DNA of 64,000 bases from Sepiola atlantica (lineage: Eukaryota; Mollusca; Cephalopoda; Sepiida; Sepiolidae). This document shows positions 52,129 through 62,997 of the stretch, in pieces. The position numbers were made by a program, and so were the translations under genes. Within the stretch, counting starts at the first letter, position 1. Each line of letters opens with the position of its first letter. The notes beneath the pieces were generated by a model that was given only the letters and a program-made list of their open reading frames with translations, was not told the origin of the DNA and did not search any database. The stretch covers positions 85,561,714 through 85,625,713 of the forward strand of contig OY744517.1 of the NCBI GenBank assembly GCA_963556195.1, written 5' to 3'.

Positions 52129-52330
52129 AAATAATGATAATAATAATGATTATATAAAAGTAAGTGATTTTTATGCTTAGTTATGCAAGAAGAATGTCTT
52201 AACAGAAATATGTCACAGTTTATGACTTTTCGAATGAAGTCACAGTAGAATAAATAGTGGTAGTGGTTGTGACGCAACACATAACGCGTATGTCTGATAT
52301 ATATATATATATATATATTTTATTTATTTT

Positions 52331-52477
52331 ATTTATTTTATACGTACATAAAAGTAATCCATGGACACGTGTTTCTGGCTCACAGCCGTCATCTCTGTCT
52401 AAGTTAGCCATGCTGATGACGGCTGTGAGCCAGAAACACGTGTCCATGGATTACTTTTATGTACGTATAAAATAAAT
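52331..52477. repeat. perfect 62-bp inverted repeat, 23-nt loop
   Basis: 52331-52392 (ATTTATTTTATACGTACATA ... CACAGCCGTCAT) is matched without mismatch by 52416-52477. Same design as 33171-33371 and likewise next to (TA)n (52299-52318). No TSD seen. Confidence 0.95.
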
Positions 52478-52635
52478 ACAAAATATACATTAACGAAAAA
52501 TACGTCCTATGAAGTTAAGGGCGACTAATAATGCAATTTTCTGCATCTTAATCACTTAGGAAAGTGAGACAATCGAAATAATAGTAAGCAAAATAACAAC
52601 GAACGCTACAATCACCAATAAAAATAATTACATAA

Positions 52636-52644
<9 letters not shown>

Positions 52645-52690
<46 letters not shown>
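52645..52690. repeat. (TA)n microsatellite
   Basis: Uninterrupted. The following 52700-53309 holds two short plus-strand frames (52915-53109, 53154-53360) of no recognised family. Confidence 0.95.
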
Positions 52691-52693
<3 letters not shown>

Positions 52694-53309
52694 TTCATAG
52701 AGCATATGTTTTCCTGGGTATTACATGAAGTGAATCCTGTGATATATACATCAATTTATATCGTAAATTACTAGCTAAAACACAAACATTATGCATAAAT
52801 ATTTTTATCAATCAAATGAATAACTCAAATTTATTTGGCCAAACGTAGAAGAGTGTAACAAGTCATGTAAAGAGACAAATCGAAGATAGTTATATCTACA
52901 TACAGTCTGAATATTTGTCCAAGGCCACGTTAAACCTGGATATGGTAGTCACCGTCACAACTTTCTCTGGTAGAAACACGGACAGAGAATGCTGCCTTTC
53001 TTCTGTTATGTTGAAGTATACACGACATTCTAAAAAAACTGGAAAGAAATCTGATTTCCATTGGAACTCTTCACTGAAAATCGGCCAGACGACAGGTCCG
53101 AAATTATAATATTATCTTCTACACATACATTTATTTTAAGTTGATCGAGCACTGTGGAAATCAGGACACACTCTCTCCACAAAGTAAGTGATGAAAGAGA
53201 CCTATTGGGTCGCAGATGTTGTATCAGTTTCCTTCTAGATGAACTGCACTCAAGTCTTGAGAGAAAAGCATATGGAAGACTTTTTCCACCTATCAGTCGA
53301 TTAGTATAC

Positions 53310-53935
53310 CTGCTTCAGTTTGAAATAGCATTTTCGTTGCTCAGTTATGCTTCAGTTTGAAATAGCATTTTCGTTGCTCAGTTATGCTTCAGTTTGAAAT
53401 AGCATTTTCGTTGCTCAGTTATGCTTCAGTTTGAAATAGCATTTTCGTTGCTCAGTTATGCTTCAGTTTGAAATAGCATTTTCGTTGCTCAGTTATGCTT
53501 CAGTTTGAAATAGCATTTTCGTTGCTCAGTTCTGCTTCAGTTTGAAATAGCATTTTCGTTGCTCAGTTATGCTTCAGTTTGAAATAGCATTTCCGTTGCT
53601 CAGTTATGCTTCAGTTTGAAATAGCATTTTCGTTGCTCAGTTATGCTTCAGTTTGAAATAGCATTTTCGTTGCTCAGTTATGCTTCAGTTTGAAATAGCA
53701 TTTTCGTTGCTCAGTTATGCTTCAGTTTTAAATAGCATTTTCGTTGCTCAGTTATGCTTCAGTTTGAAATAGCATTTTCGTTGCTCAGTTATGCTTCAGT
53801 TTGAAATAGCATTTTCGTTGCTCAGTTATGCTTCAGTTTGAAATAGCATTTTCGTTGCTCAGTTATGCTTCAGTTTGAAATAGCATTTTCGTTGCTCAGT
53901 TATGCTTCAGTTTTAAATAGCATTTTTTTCAGTTT
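53310..53935. repeat. 37-bp satellite, homogeneous block (about 17 copies)
   Basis: The unit 'cagtttgaaatagcattttc' plus 'gttgctcagttatgctt' recurs at 53316, 53353, 53390 and on, nearly identical between copies. Confidence 0.97.
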
Positions 53936-54870
53936 GTTACGCTTCAGTTTAAAATAGAATTTTCGTTGCTCAGTTATGCTTAGGTTTGAAATAGCATTTT
54001 CTTTTGTATGCTATAGTTAAGTTTGAAATAGAATTTAATGATTCTTTAAAATAGGAATTCATGATGTTTCAGTTGAAAACAATTTTCAATAGCATTTTCT
54101 AATATCTGTAACACTTAAGTTTTAAATAGAATTGTCTTTGGTCTGTCAGGATTATGTTTGGAATACGATTTCCTAAAATCTGTAAAGCTAAAGTTTGAAA
54201 TATTATTTCGTGGATATTTCATGCTTATAGCATTTTCTATGGTCTGTCAGTCTTAAGCCTGAAATAGCATTTTCTAATGATTATCATGCTTAAGTCTTAA
54301 ATAGCATTTTCTAAGCTCTGTCATGTTTCAGCCTGAAATAGTATTTTCTAATGTTTGTCATGCTTAAGTCTGAAATAGCATTTTCTAAGCTCTGTCATGC
54401 TTAAGTCTTAAATAGCATTTTCTAAGCTCTGTCATGTTTCAGCCTGAAATAGCATTTCCTAAGGTGTGTCATGCTTAAGCCTGAAATAGCATTTCCTAAG
54501 GTTTATCATGCTTAAGTCTGAAATAACATGTTCGAAGGTTTATCATATTAATGCCTGAAATAGCATTTTCTAATGTCTGTCATGCATAAGTCTTAAATAA
54601 CATTTTCTAAAGTATGCCATGCTTAAACCTGAAATAGTATTTTCTAAGGTCTGTCATGCAAAAGTTAGATAATGCATTTTCTAAAGTTCTTTCATACTTA
54701 AGTCTAAAATAACAATTTCTAATGTCTGTCATGCTAAAATTTGAAATACCATTTTCTTAGGTTTGTCATGCTAAAGTTAGAAAGAGCATTTTCTAAGGTT
54801 TTTCACACAAAAGTCTGAAATAGCATTTGATAAGCTCCTTCATGCTAAAATTTGAAATGGCAATTTTGTC
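53936..54870. repeat. 37-bp satellite, degenerate block (about 25 copies)
   Basis: Same period with diverged units ('tgaaatagcattttctaagc', 'tctgtcatgcttaagtc'). The gradient from identical to diverged copies shows where the array is expanding. Confidence 0.9.
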
Positions 54871-55549
54871 ATTATATCTTATTTAAATTTGAAATGAGTT
54901 CGAATAAACATTTTTTAAGTTTATCCATTTTCATTTTTAATTTATTCACTTTCCAGTTTTTTTTACATCATAATTCATTCAGATATTGAGAAAACAAGTT
55001 TTACATCAAAATATTGAGAAATGTGGAAGATGTTTAGTCTTCAATTTTCTTTCAATAAAAATATCTCAATTTTTCTAAGTACAAAATATAGAAATTACTT
55101 TTACAGTGAGGATTTATAATTGCTAATGATGGCAATTACGTAACTGATCAACGAAATTTAATTCAATTATATCCACTTTTATTTCCTTTCTTGTCAATGT
55201 AATATGACCTTTACCAGTTCAATTCTTCAATATTACTTACATATCTATCCATATATTATATATAATAGACTTGTATTTTGCATATATACATGTATGCAAA
55301 TAATAATAATAATTATATATATATATATATATATATATTCATAAATAGACAAGTGATGGTATATACAAAAGATATGTTTCATATATATAGAGACAGAATA
55401 TATCTAATCTTCATGTGTATATACACATATTAGCATATAAGAAAATACATATAATGAATATATGCATAAGTGAAATGTTTGCATACCTACATTAATTATG
55501 TCTAATATATGTTAGACCTCCAGAGTTCTAGACATTTATTTATCTATCT
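54871..55549. other. AT-rich with a short (TA)n
   Basis: A (TA)n run at about 55314-55337 and AT-rich sequence. No gene. Confidence 0.4.
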
Positions 55550-55845
55550 CCCACAGCGGTAAGATGTGACACAAGGTCAGAAAGTGGAATTTGATAAGTC
55601 AGCACCCTAGAGGATGACCTTAAAATATTGCCTGGGCAGCTCTGTCGGCATTCCCCGGTAGGGGCGACTCAGGCGATTAGCAATGAACTAACCCCTTCTC
55701 AAAGGGTGAGAAGTCAAAGCCTGGGAGGGTGGACCTCCTAGAACTGTACAGGACAAACCCATAGATCGGCGTTAATCAAGCCACGAAGGCCAAGACAATA
55801 CCGGTCTATAGGGTGTAGTATCCATCGGTATAGATACTACACTTT
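55550..55845 (-). mobile_element. U2-SINE copy
   Basis: Body words 'aaagcctgggagggtggacc', 'cctcctagaactgtacagga' and the U2 stretch complement 'tagatactacacttt'. The first about 20 nt of the U2 head are missing. Immediately followed by another copy. Confidence 0.8.
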
Positions 55846-55847
55846 TT

Positions 55848-56120
55848 ATTTATCTACCTCCCACAAGGTAAGATGTGACATAAGGTCGGGAAAGTGGGAT
55901 TTGATAAGCCAGCGCTCGAGAGGTGAGCACTCTGGCCATTTAAAAGTTGCCTGGGCAGCCCTGTCGGCATTCCCCTGTAGGGGCGCCTCAGGCAGTAAGC
56001 AATAAACTTACTCCTCCCCAAAGAGGGGAGGCAAAGCCTGGGAGGGTGGACCTCCTAGAACTGCACAGGACAGACCCATAGACTGGCGTAAATCAAGCCC
56101 CGAAGGTCAAGACAGTATTA
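55848..56120 (-). mobile_element. U2-SINE copy, tandem with the previous one
   Basis: 'ctcccacaaggtaagatgtg' through 'aagccccgaaggtcaagaca'. Lacks the U2 head. Both copies begin (3' side) after a similar 'atttatctacctcccaca' word. Confidence 0.8.
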
Positions 56121-56380
56121 TTACGCGTTTCAAGTTTATTGTTCTCATCAATGCAGGAAAGTAACAATTTAAGATAGTCGTGAGGCGTGAACCCGGTTCA
56201 CAGAGTCAGCATAGAATCTGCAAGCAGTCGCCATATCCAATCGGCCACCAGAAACTGTCACGTGATTAAGGGAAATTAAGATCTATATTTACCTGGAAGC
56301 GGGCACAGACGGAAGACTAATCGAGAGGGTTCGACGAACGTATTCGGAACTTTACATATATGCATCTTAGTATATATGAA

Positions 56381-56429
<49 letters not shown>

Positions 56430-56872
56430 CTATACAAAATGCGTTTTGCAGCAGTTAATTATTGTTTCGACATTTTTTAGATGAGGATTAATAATTTGCA
56501 TTATTCGTACTACTATTCTCATCTCGGTTATTATATTCACATTCTTCAGCATCATATTGTCGAACTGGGGAACATGTATGGAATTTTGAATGGAAACCTT
56601 TATTCAATCTATGGAGGTTGATTGTTCTCATTCCGTCATTCTGGTAGGAGGGTTCATTTATGTTATTCTTATTTATTATTACCTGTAGTAATAATTCAAA
56701 CTCCAGAAGATTGACACTTAACACTGATTATTATAAAACGCCTTTAATCGTTAGCCCGTTGAAAATGAACCCAATGGCTGAAACAGGAGGAAGTATCCTC
56801 ATGTCAGGCTGTCCTGACAAACCCTTGTACAGAGAGACCTTAGACACTCGAGGTAAATATCCAGTAGGCATT
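56121..56872. other. mostly unassigned; decayed hammerhead-like motif
   Basis: A (TA)n tract lies at 56390-56428. At 56756-56795, 'gttgaaaatgaacccaatgg' then 'ctgaaacagg' aligns with the cassette 1 hammerhead (cctgaagatgaacccggatg, ggtctgaaag) but the core CUGAAGA has become UUGAAAA, so it cannot cut. Confidence 0.4.
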
Positions 56873-57545
56873 CAAGTTCTCTCCCCATGTAGGCATTCAA
56901 GTTCTCTTCCAATGTAGGCATTGAAGTTCTCTTCCAATGTAGGTATTCAAGTTCTCTATCTATGTAGGCATTGAAGTTCTCTTCCAATGTAGGTATTCAA
57001 GTTCTCTATCTATGTAGGCATTCAAGGTCTCTATCTATGTAGGCATTCAAGTTCTCTTCCAATGTAGGTATTCAAGTTCTCTATCTATGTAGGCATTCAA
57101 GTTCTCTATCTATGTAGGCATTGAAGTTCTCTTCCAATGTAGGCATTCAAGTTCTCTATCTATGTAGGCATTCAAGTTCTCTATCTATGTAGGCATTCAA
57201 GTTCTCTTCCAATGTAGGCATTCAAGTTCTCTATCTATGTAGGCATTCAAGTTCTCTATCTATGTAGGCATTCAAGTTCTCTCCCCATGTAGGCATTCAA
57301 GTTCTCTCCCTATGTAGGCATTCAAGTTCTCTCCCTATGTAGGCATTCAAGTTCACTCCCCATGTAGGCATTCAAGTTCTCTCCCTATGTAGGCATTCAA
57401 GTTCTCTCCCCATGTAGGCATTCAAGTTCTCTCTCTATGTAGGCATTGAAGTTCTCTCCCCATATAGGCATTGAAGTTCTCTCCCCATATAGGCATTGAA
57501 GTTCTCTCTCTATGTAGGCATTGAAGTTCTCTCCCCATGTAGGCA
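56873..57545. repeat. 25-bp minisatellite, about 27 copies
   Basis: The unit 'gttctctatctatgtaggca' plus 'ttcaa' alternates with 'ctcttccaatgtagg' and 'ctctccccatgtagg' variants in blocks. Confidence 0.97.
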
Positions 57546-57934
57546 TGCACATAAGAATTCTTACATAAATGGTCCTCAATACTAAACAAACAAGTTAAAG
57601 ACTGTTGGAAATAAAGAAGTCAAATATGTCCACGCATAGAGAGCAACTCATCACATCTATAGATTAGCTTTCCAGAAAGTTCGGATTGAACATAAGTGCA
57701 ATCAATATTCATTATTAATCCGTCTTTACTTATCTTTGTTTAGCGTTTTTTCAAACTTTTTTTCTTTCTTCATATTCTTTATTATCATAATTCGTAATCA
57801 GGTAGTCAGGCTTCAAAGCTGCCAATTGTAAATTCGTATCTTTAAAAGCTAATTGGAAAGTTGCAAATATGCAATATATCTGATGTAAGTATTCAAGCAA
57901 GTTGGAAATTATAGAAAGTCTTTTTCGGTCTGGT
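57546..57934. other. no gene recognised
   Basis: AT-rich; nothing assigned. Confidence 0.4.
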
Positions 57935-57991
57935 TTGGTTTGTTTTGTATTAAGGCATATCAACGATTTCAGGTCATATAATGGGAAATGT

Positions 57992-58030
<39 letters not shown>

Positions 58031-58303
58031 CCAATCAAGGAAAACATCCACAGGATAGTAATCCAAAGAATTTCAACCGGTCCCAACCATGTGACTTTTC
58101 AAATTTTAATTTTAAATTTCTTTTCTTTTTTCTCCATTTCATTCTTTCCAAATATGATCTAAGGTTAAGATCGGATTTTAACTCTGCCTGATGATATCTC
58201 AGTTTATAACAGCTGTTGATCGATAACATCGACATGCCAGTGTCGCAGATTTTGTACATATCTGTGTAAATAAAAATCATCATATATATATATATATATA
58301 TAT
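57935..58303 (+). repeat. 'gcatatcaaccc' fragment, (TA)n, SINE-like tail
   Basis: 'taaggcatatcaacgatttc' (family of 19455) runs into (TA)n at 57995-58028. At 58190, 'cctgatgatatctcag' then 'aacagctgttgatcgataac' resembles the hammerhead-like tail of the SINE at 15605 but lacks GAAA. Confidence 0.5.
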
Positions 58304-58307
58304 GAAG

Positions 58308-58395
58308 TTAATTCAACAAAAGATATAAGAGACAACTAATATCTTTAATTAGTGAACATCCGGATAAAACTGAAGCTCAATATACTGGATAAACA
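58308..58395 (-). repeat. PLE-side flanking module, inverted copy
   Basis: 'agatataagagacaactaat', 'gtgaacatccggataaaact' and 'gctcaatatactggata' are the complement of 39425-39520. Confidence 0.8.
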
Positions 58396-58399
58396 TTAA

Positions 58400-58540
58400 T
58401 AGCATTATATTAAGTGAAATAATAAAATAAGGTGCGAATCAAATTTTATTAGAATTCAATGTTTAAGGTACTTTGCCTGAACATTGAATTCTAATAAAAT
58501 TTGATTTGCACCTTATTTTATTATTTCACTTAATATAATG

Positions 58541-58543
<3 letters not shown>
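58400..58543. repeat. fold-back made of the 38735 element TIRs
   Basis: 64-bp arms (58400-58463, 58480-58543), 16-nt loop, one or two mismatches. Arm sequence equals the TIR of the 684-bp element ('gaaataataaaataaggtgc', 'aatcaaattttattagaatt'). Followed by (TA)n at 58543-58606. Confidence 0.92.
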
Positions 58544-58606
<63 letters not shown>

Positions 58607-58613
<7 letters not shown>

Positions 58614-59281
58614 GTGATTTTATTATTCCATTAATTGCGACAAAATATATGCTGTTTCATTAGCGTCCATAATGAACGCCAACTTTTCAAGCGTCAATGG
58701 AATCCAAATGCTTAAGATTTTAAATTCAACCCCAACCGGAAATTGAAGATGCATAAGAGGGAGGAGGGACGAAGATGGGGCTCAGCCTATAGCGAGGACA
58801 GGAAAGGGGGAGGGGGGGGAGACCCCAACAAGTGATATTTCAGAAAGTTGAGTGGGGTGATCTCTAGTGTCTGGGCCATCGTGACCTCAATTCCAACCAG
58901 GGCGGAGGGCAGGGTGGGTTTAATTTAATAATGAGAATAGGATTATAATTATAAAGTTATAACTGTTATTTCTGTTGTAATAGGTGATTATCGTGTAGAT
59001 AAAAATGTTTGATAATTTTAATTTAGGGTATTAATTGCTACTTTTGCATTCTATTTTAATATAATTATTTATGGCTTGTATAATGAGCTCAATAACGGTA
59101 GTGAATTTTGTTGTAATAATATTTTTTAATTGTGATTATATTATACTAAAATTAATACTAGTGAAATTATTATATAAAAGAAGTTTAATGGTGTTACTAT
59201 CTTTAGTATTAATAAAAACAATTATAATAACAATAATAATAATAATGCCAATCATACCTACGATAGTCGCAGCAACAATAG
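58607..59281. other. no gene recognised
   Basis: Purine-rich patch at 58750-58830 and AT-rich sequence. Nothing assigned. Confidence 0.4.
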
Positions 59282-59285
59282 TATC

Positions 59286-59346
<61 letters not shown>

Positions 59347-59347
59347 G
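59282..59347. repeat. (AAT)n microsatellite
   Basis: About 21 units, almost pure. Confidence 0.95.
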
Positions 59348-60202
59348 TAATAATAATTATAACTATTATCATCATCCTGTTACTTGTGAAGTCATTGGGC
59401 GAAATAAGTCTACAAGTGATGGTAGGCTTTTATAGTTCTACTACCAATAATAAGAACTAAGCACCAGTCAATAATTAAGTGTTCAAGATAGTAATCGAAG
59501 GATTAAGTAATTGAGATTAGATTAATCTAAGTGATATCAGAGTTAATAACTATCACAGTTATGGGTTTAGGTGGGAGATGATTTTGGTAGAATCGGTAGT
59601 ATGACTGAGAGGCTATTGAGGCTGAGAATGATAGGTAATACTTAGAGATTTGATGTTATTGATGGTTTAGTGGGGTGGTTATATATTTATAGATTCATCG
59701 GGACTTGTTGGGGGTGGGGTTGGGTGGTAAATTTGGGTGGGTGGGTAGGGGGTTGTAATGTGTTTTGAAGTAGTGTATAATGGGGGGGGGGTTAATGTAA
59801 TCATTCATTTTTAATTTTTTTCATTTTTAAATATGTGAGGGGTTGGTGTGGGGTTAAGGTGGGGTATGTGGGTTGCTAAGGAGGTAGAGTCTACTATGCT
59901 TACAGTGTATAGACGTCTCTTGTTTTCTATTTAGGAGTTTATTTCTGTCTTTAAAACGGATAATTTCCAGTTTTTCATTTAAACATAATGGTGAGTTCAT
60001 TGATTTGCAGGTGCTAGATTTTTTAAAGATTTTCCACTTTATTACGGGAGTTTCTTTATGTTTTTATTTTGTGGTAGTGTAGTGAAAGTCCAGTTTGGCC
60101 AGGATGGTCAGGGTTGTTGAAGGAGAGTTTATGGTTGTAGAATCTTTCCTTATAGACGATCACCAAAGTGTCCCTGCATATCATTAAATGGCGATAAAAC
60201 AA
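59348..60202. other. G-rich interval, otherwise unassigned
   Basis: 59690-59880 is strongly G/T-rich on the plus strand and includes GGGTGGGTGGGTAGGGGG at 59735-59752, which fits the G-quadruplex pattern with 1-2-nt loops. No gene. Confidence 0.6.
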
Positions 60203-60305
60203 AAGCCTGTTGGACATTTATGACTGAAGTTTATTTGTACTTTGCAGAAAGGATTGTGAATTTTATTAACGATTACAAGGGTGGCATTTTTTTTTGGGGG
60301 GGGGA
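60203..60305. repeat. dispersed repeat X, copy 2
   Basis: 'gacatttatgactgaagttt', 'aggattgtgaattttattaa' and 'gggtggcatttttttttggg' as at 18476-18600. Confidence 0.7.
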
Positions 60306-61022
60306 CATCATACTGTATTATTTTATCATTTTTAATTTTTTAAATATAAATACATTAAGACACTTCTCATTAAACTTGTAATGCAACATAAGATATATTG
60401 ACTACGAACCGAGACATAGACACCCGTAGTATGCAGTGGTGTGATTGGCCACTGATTTTATGTGCAATAAATTCCGAATTACGACCTTCAAAATGGGAGG
60501 TGTGCATGTGGTCACAATTCACCGACGGGTGCTCTCCAGGTTTGAAAAGATAGAATATAGGGTTATTGAAAATCACTGCTAGATTCGACTTCCCGTGACT
60601 TCATTCTATGGATCGGTTTGAAATAGGAAGTATGCATGTCAAACCAAAAAATGTTGAAGAATATCAGTTATTGACAACAAAATTACCCCCTAGACTAGTG
60701 ATGCTTACTGTGCCAATATCAATACTAATTCCAGGTTACTTTCTGATTCAAATAGGCTGATGTATCTATTAATCGATGATGTTAAAACCAAGGTCATCAC
60801 ACTAATAAAGATGGCTCCTGTTAGAAAGTTGAATCAAAAAGAATCTGATTTAAAAATAAAGAAAATGTTTAATTAACGACCGATACTTAATAATGCTACA
60901 TTGAAATAAAATTAAAATGATGAAGCATGTATTCTTATTTTTGTTTTTTTAATTTTCTTATTTCTGTTTTCGTTAGCATAGAGACGGGGCATTCTTCCCA
61001 ATGCTAGACTATCACCTGCTAT
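60306..61022. other. no gene recognised
   Basis: AT-rich; the last 60-90 nt may be the 3' UTR of the LINE fragment that follows on the minus strand. Confidence 0.4.
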
Positions 61023-61385
61023 TTAGAGGCTCCAACCGAGTGGTCTTTTAAGGATGTTGGCCGTTCCCTTAAGTGCAATTATTTGGATTTCTTTTGCACT
61101 TGGTTTTCCGGGAATACTTTCCAGATACTTTTTGAAATTTTTCTCAATGAGGCTTTTAGTTCTTATTATAACTGGGATAAGGTTGATGTTTTTGAGGTTC
61201 CAGTTTCTCTTCATCTCATACATTAGGCCTTGGTATTTTGAAACCTTCTCCCTCTCTGCTCTGTTTAAGCCACTGTCATTTGGAACACTCACCTCAATCA
61301 GTGTTGCCTCTCTCTCTGCCTTATTTGATATGACTATGTCCGGTTTTACTGCTGCATTTTCCAGGTAGGTAGATGTAGGAACCAC
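61023..61385 (-). pseudogene. LINE C-terminal fragment, restriction-like endonuclease type
   Basis: 120 codons without interruption. VKPDIVISNKAEREATLIEV fits a PD-(x14)-E nuclease core, followed by SVPNDSGLNRAEREKVSKYQ, LIPVIIRTKSLIEKNFKKYL and IPGKPSAKEIQIIALKGTAN. This pattern is known at the C-terminus of R2/R4/NeSL-type LINEs, where it nicks the target. RT is absent upstream. Only the last domain survives, so it is not a working element. Confidence 0.6.
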
Positions 61386-61709
61386 ATAATGTTAATGTAT
61401 AGTATACTTATCGTTTCCCACAGTCCTCTCCGGTAGATGTTCCCAGTTACATGTGCGCATATATTGCATATTAAGTATGTGGTTTTGTAAGTGAAAATTT
61501 AAAAACCGAAGCAAATACCGAGGAAGTGCAACCTTCGGAAAGAAGAAAAGACCGAGATAGAAACCGCAAAAACTATGTGGTAAAAATGTTCATTTTATGG
61601 CCGATTCAGGGTATTACAAATTCTAAATGTAATATCTAATTCATCAGTGAAAGACACACACGCACATATTGCCAAGGGTCAAGGTAAGAGTAAAAAATAA
61701 ACAAAAGTA
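61386..61709. other. no gene recognised
   Basis: Contains 'attcatcagtgaaagac', a CTGATGA word on the minus strand without the rest of a hammerhead. Nothing assigned. Confidence 0.4.
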
Positions 61710-61803
61710 TTTTCCTCCTCTTCAGGAGGTTAGGCACAAGGCCATTTTGTAAGATGTGATCCAATGTCGGGTCGGGAGAGTGGGACTTGAAAAGTTAGCA
61801 ATA
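61710..61803 (-). mobile_element. U2-SINE 3' fragment
   Basis: Only the 3' end: stem-loop CCTCCTCTTCAGGAGG (plus strand) and 'ttaggcacaaggccattttg' plus part of the body. Confidence 0.75.
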
Positions 61804-61855
61804 ATTTAAAAAATATATATATAATTATCATAATAAAAAATTAAAAAATGATGTA

Positions 61856-61920
61856 TTGGGTTGGCCAAAAAGTTCGTTCGCAGAAACGACGAAGAAAGCT
61901 TGACGCGGCCACAAAAAGAA
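61856..61920 (+). mobile_element. mariner terminal fragment
   Basis: TTGGGTTGGCCAAAAAGTTC follows a TA (61854-61855), matching the start of a common animal mariner TIR. The rest of the element is missing after about 60 bp. Confidence 0.5.
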
Positions 61921-61963
61921 ACCACGGGTAAATTTCTCTCTTATTATTGAAGAAAATTTTGTA

Positions 61964-62328
61964 TTATTTACCTCCTTTTCAGGAGGTTAGGCACAAGGCC
62001 ATTTTTATCTTACTCCCACAAGGTAAGATGTGACCCAAGGTCGGGTCGGGAAAGTGGGGCTTGAAAAGCCAGCACCCGAGAAGGTGAGCATTCTGGCCAT
62101 TAAAAATATCCTGGGCAGCCCCGTCGGCATTCCCCGGTAGGGGCGTTTCAGGCAGTAAGCAATAAACTTACTCCTCCCCAAAGAGGGGAGGCAAAGCCTG
62201 GGAGGGTGGAATTCCTAGAACTGCACAGGACAGACCCATAGACAGGCGTAAATTAAGCCCCGAAGGCCAAGACGATACCAGTCTATGGGGTGCAGTATCC
62301 ATCAGAATAGATACTCCACTTTGATCTT
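61964..62328 (-). mobile_element. U2-SINE, near full length
   Basis: From the 3' stem-loop CCTCCTTTTCAGGAGG (plus strand) through the body to the U2 head complement 'tagatactccactttgatct' at 62309-62328. Lacks only the first about 20 nt of the head. Differs from the 991 copy by scattered substitutions. Confidence 0.85.
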
Positions 62329-62704
62329 CATGATACAAATCGGACGATGTCTATTCTATATCTTTAATTCAAAAGTGTTTCGGAGACATGACCTTATGAC
62401 TTTTGCTCCCCAAATTAAATTTTCAAACATAGTAACAAAGTTTAAAAATGAATATCTCAGTTACTTTTTTTTACATATAAAACTCACTGCTATACCATTT
62501 TAAAGTAATTGGACAAAAAACATATGGCGTTAGAATTGTTTTTATTTGTGTAGAAATGTAGACGAATTTGCAGAAGATAAACAAACTTGAATTCGGGTTT
62601 TTTTTACATTTTTTTTTAAAACAACAAACATGATTTTTGTATCGTATAGGGAAAAGCAATATAAAAAAAAATGAATGACAAAGTCTATCCTTACAAAAAT
62701 AATT
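62329..62704. other. no gene recognised
   Basis: AT-rich; ends at AATT (62701-62704), the target duplication of the next MITE. Confidence 0.4.
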
Positions 62705-62948
62705 GAAGAGTTCGAACGCAAAACGCGATAAATCCAATTCGTTTAAATTGAGACATTAAACAATAAAGACACGAATATATTAAATCTAGACTCCGAATGA
62801 AAGCTGATTTTAATTGAAATCAAAAAGAAATTATTTCGGTATCACATAGTTTTAAGGTGTCGTCGAATGTGGAAATGCAACACTTTTTGTAGGGACAGTT
62901 TCGTGATTTTGAAAATGGCGTTTATCGCGTTTTGCATTCACACTCTTC
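62705..62948. mobile_element. MITE copy 3 (4-bp TSD AATT)
   Basis: 244 bp, starts GAAGAGTTCGAACGCAAAAC, flanked by AATT at 62701-62704 and 62949-62952. High identity to the 43144 copy. Confidence 0.9.
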
Positions 62949-62997
62949 AATTGTTATTGGCAGCTTGTAAAGACGACGAAAAATAAAGAGTTTGTAA

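Noticed and set aside
53154..53360. Host exon or LINE fragment (RDLLGRRCCISFLLDELHSS)
   Set aside because: The frame runs into the 37-bp satellite and has no recognisable motif or splice borders.
53310..54870. CRISPR-like appearance of the 37-bp array (also the 25-bp and 26-bp arrays)
   Set aside because: The whole period repeats; there are no unique spacers and no cas-like genes, and the DNA is animal.
61630..61660. A further hammerhead on the minus strand (CTGATGA)
   Set aside because: No GAAA at the right distance and no stem II or III pairing.
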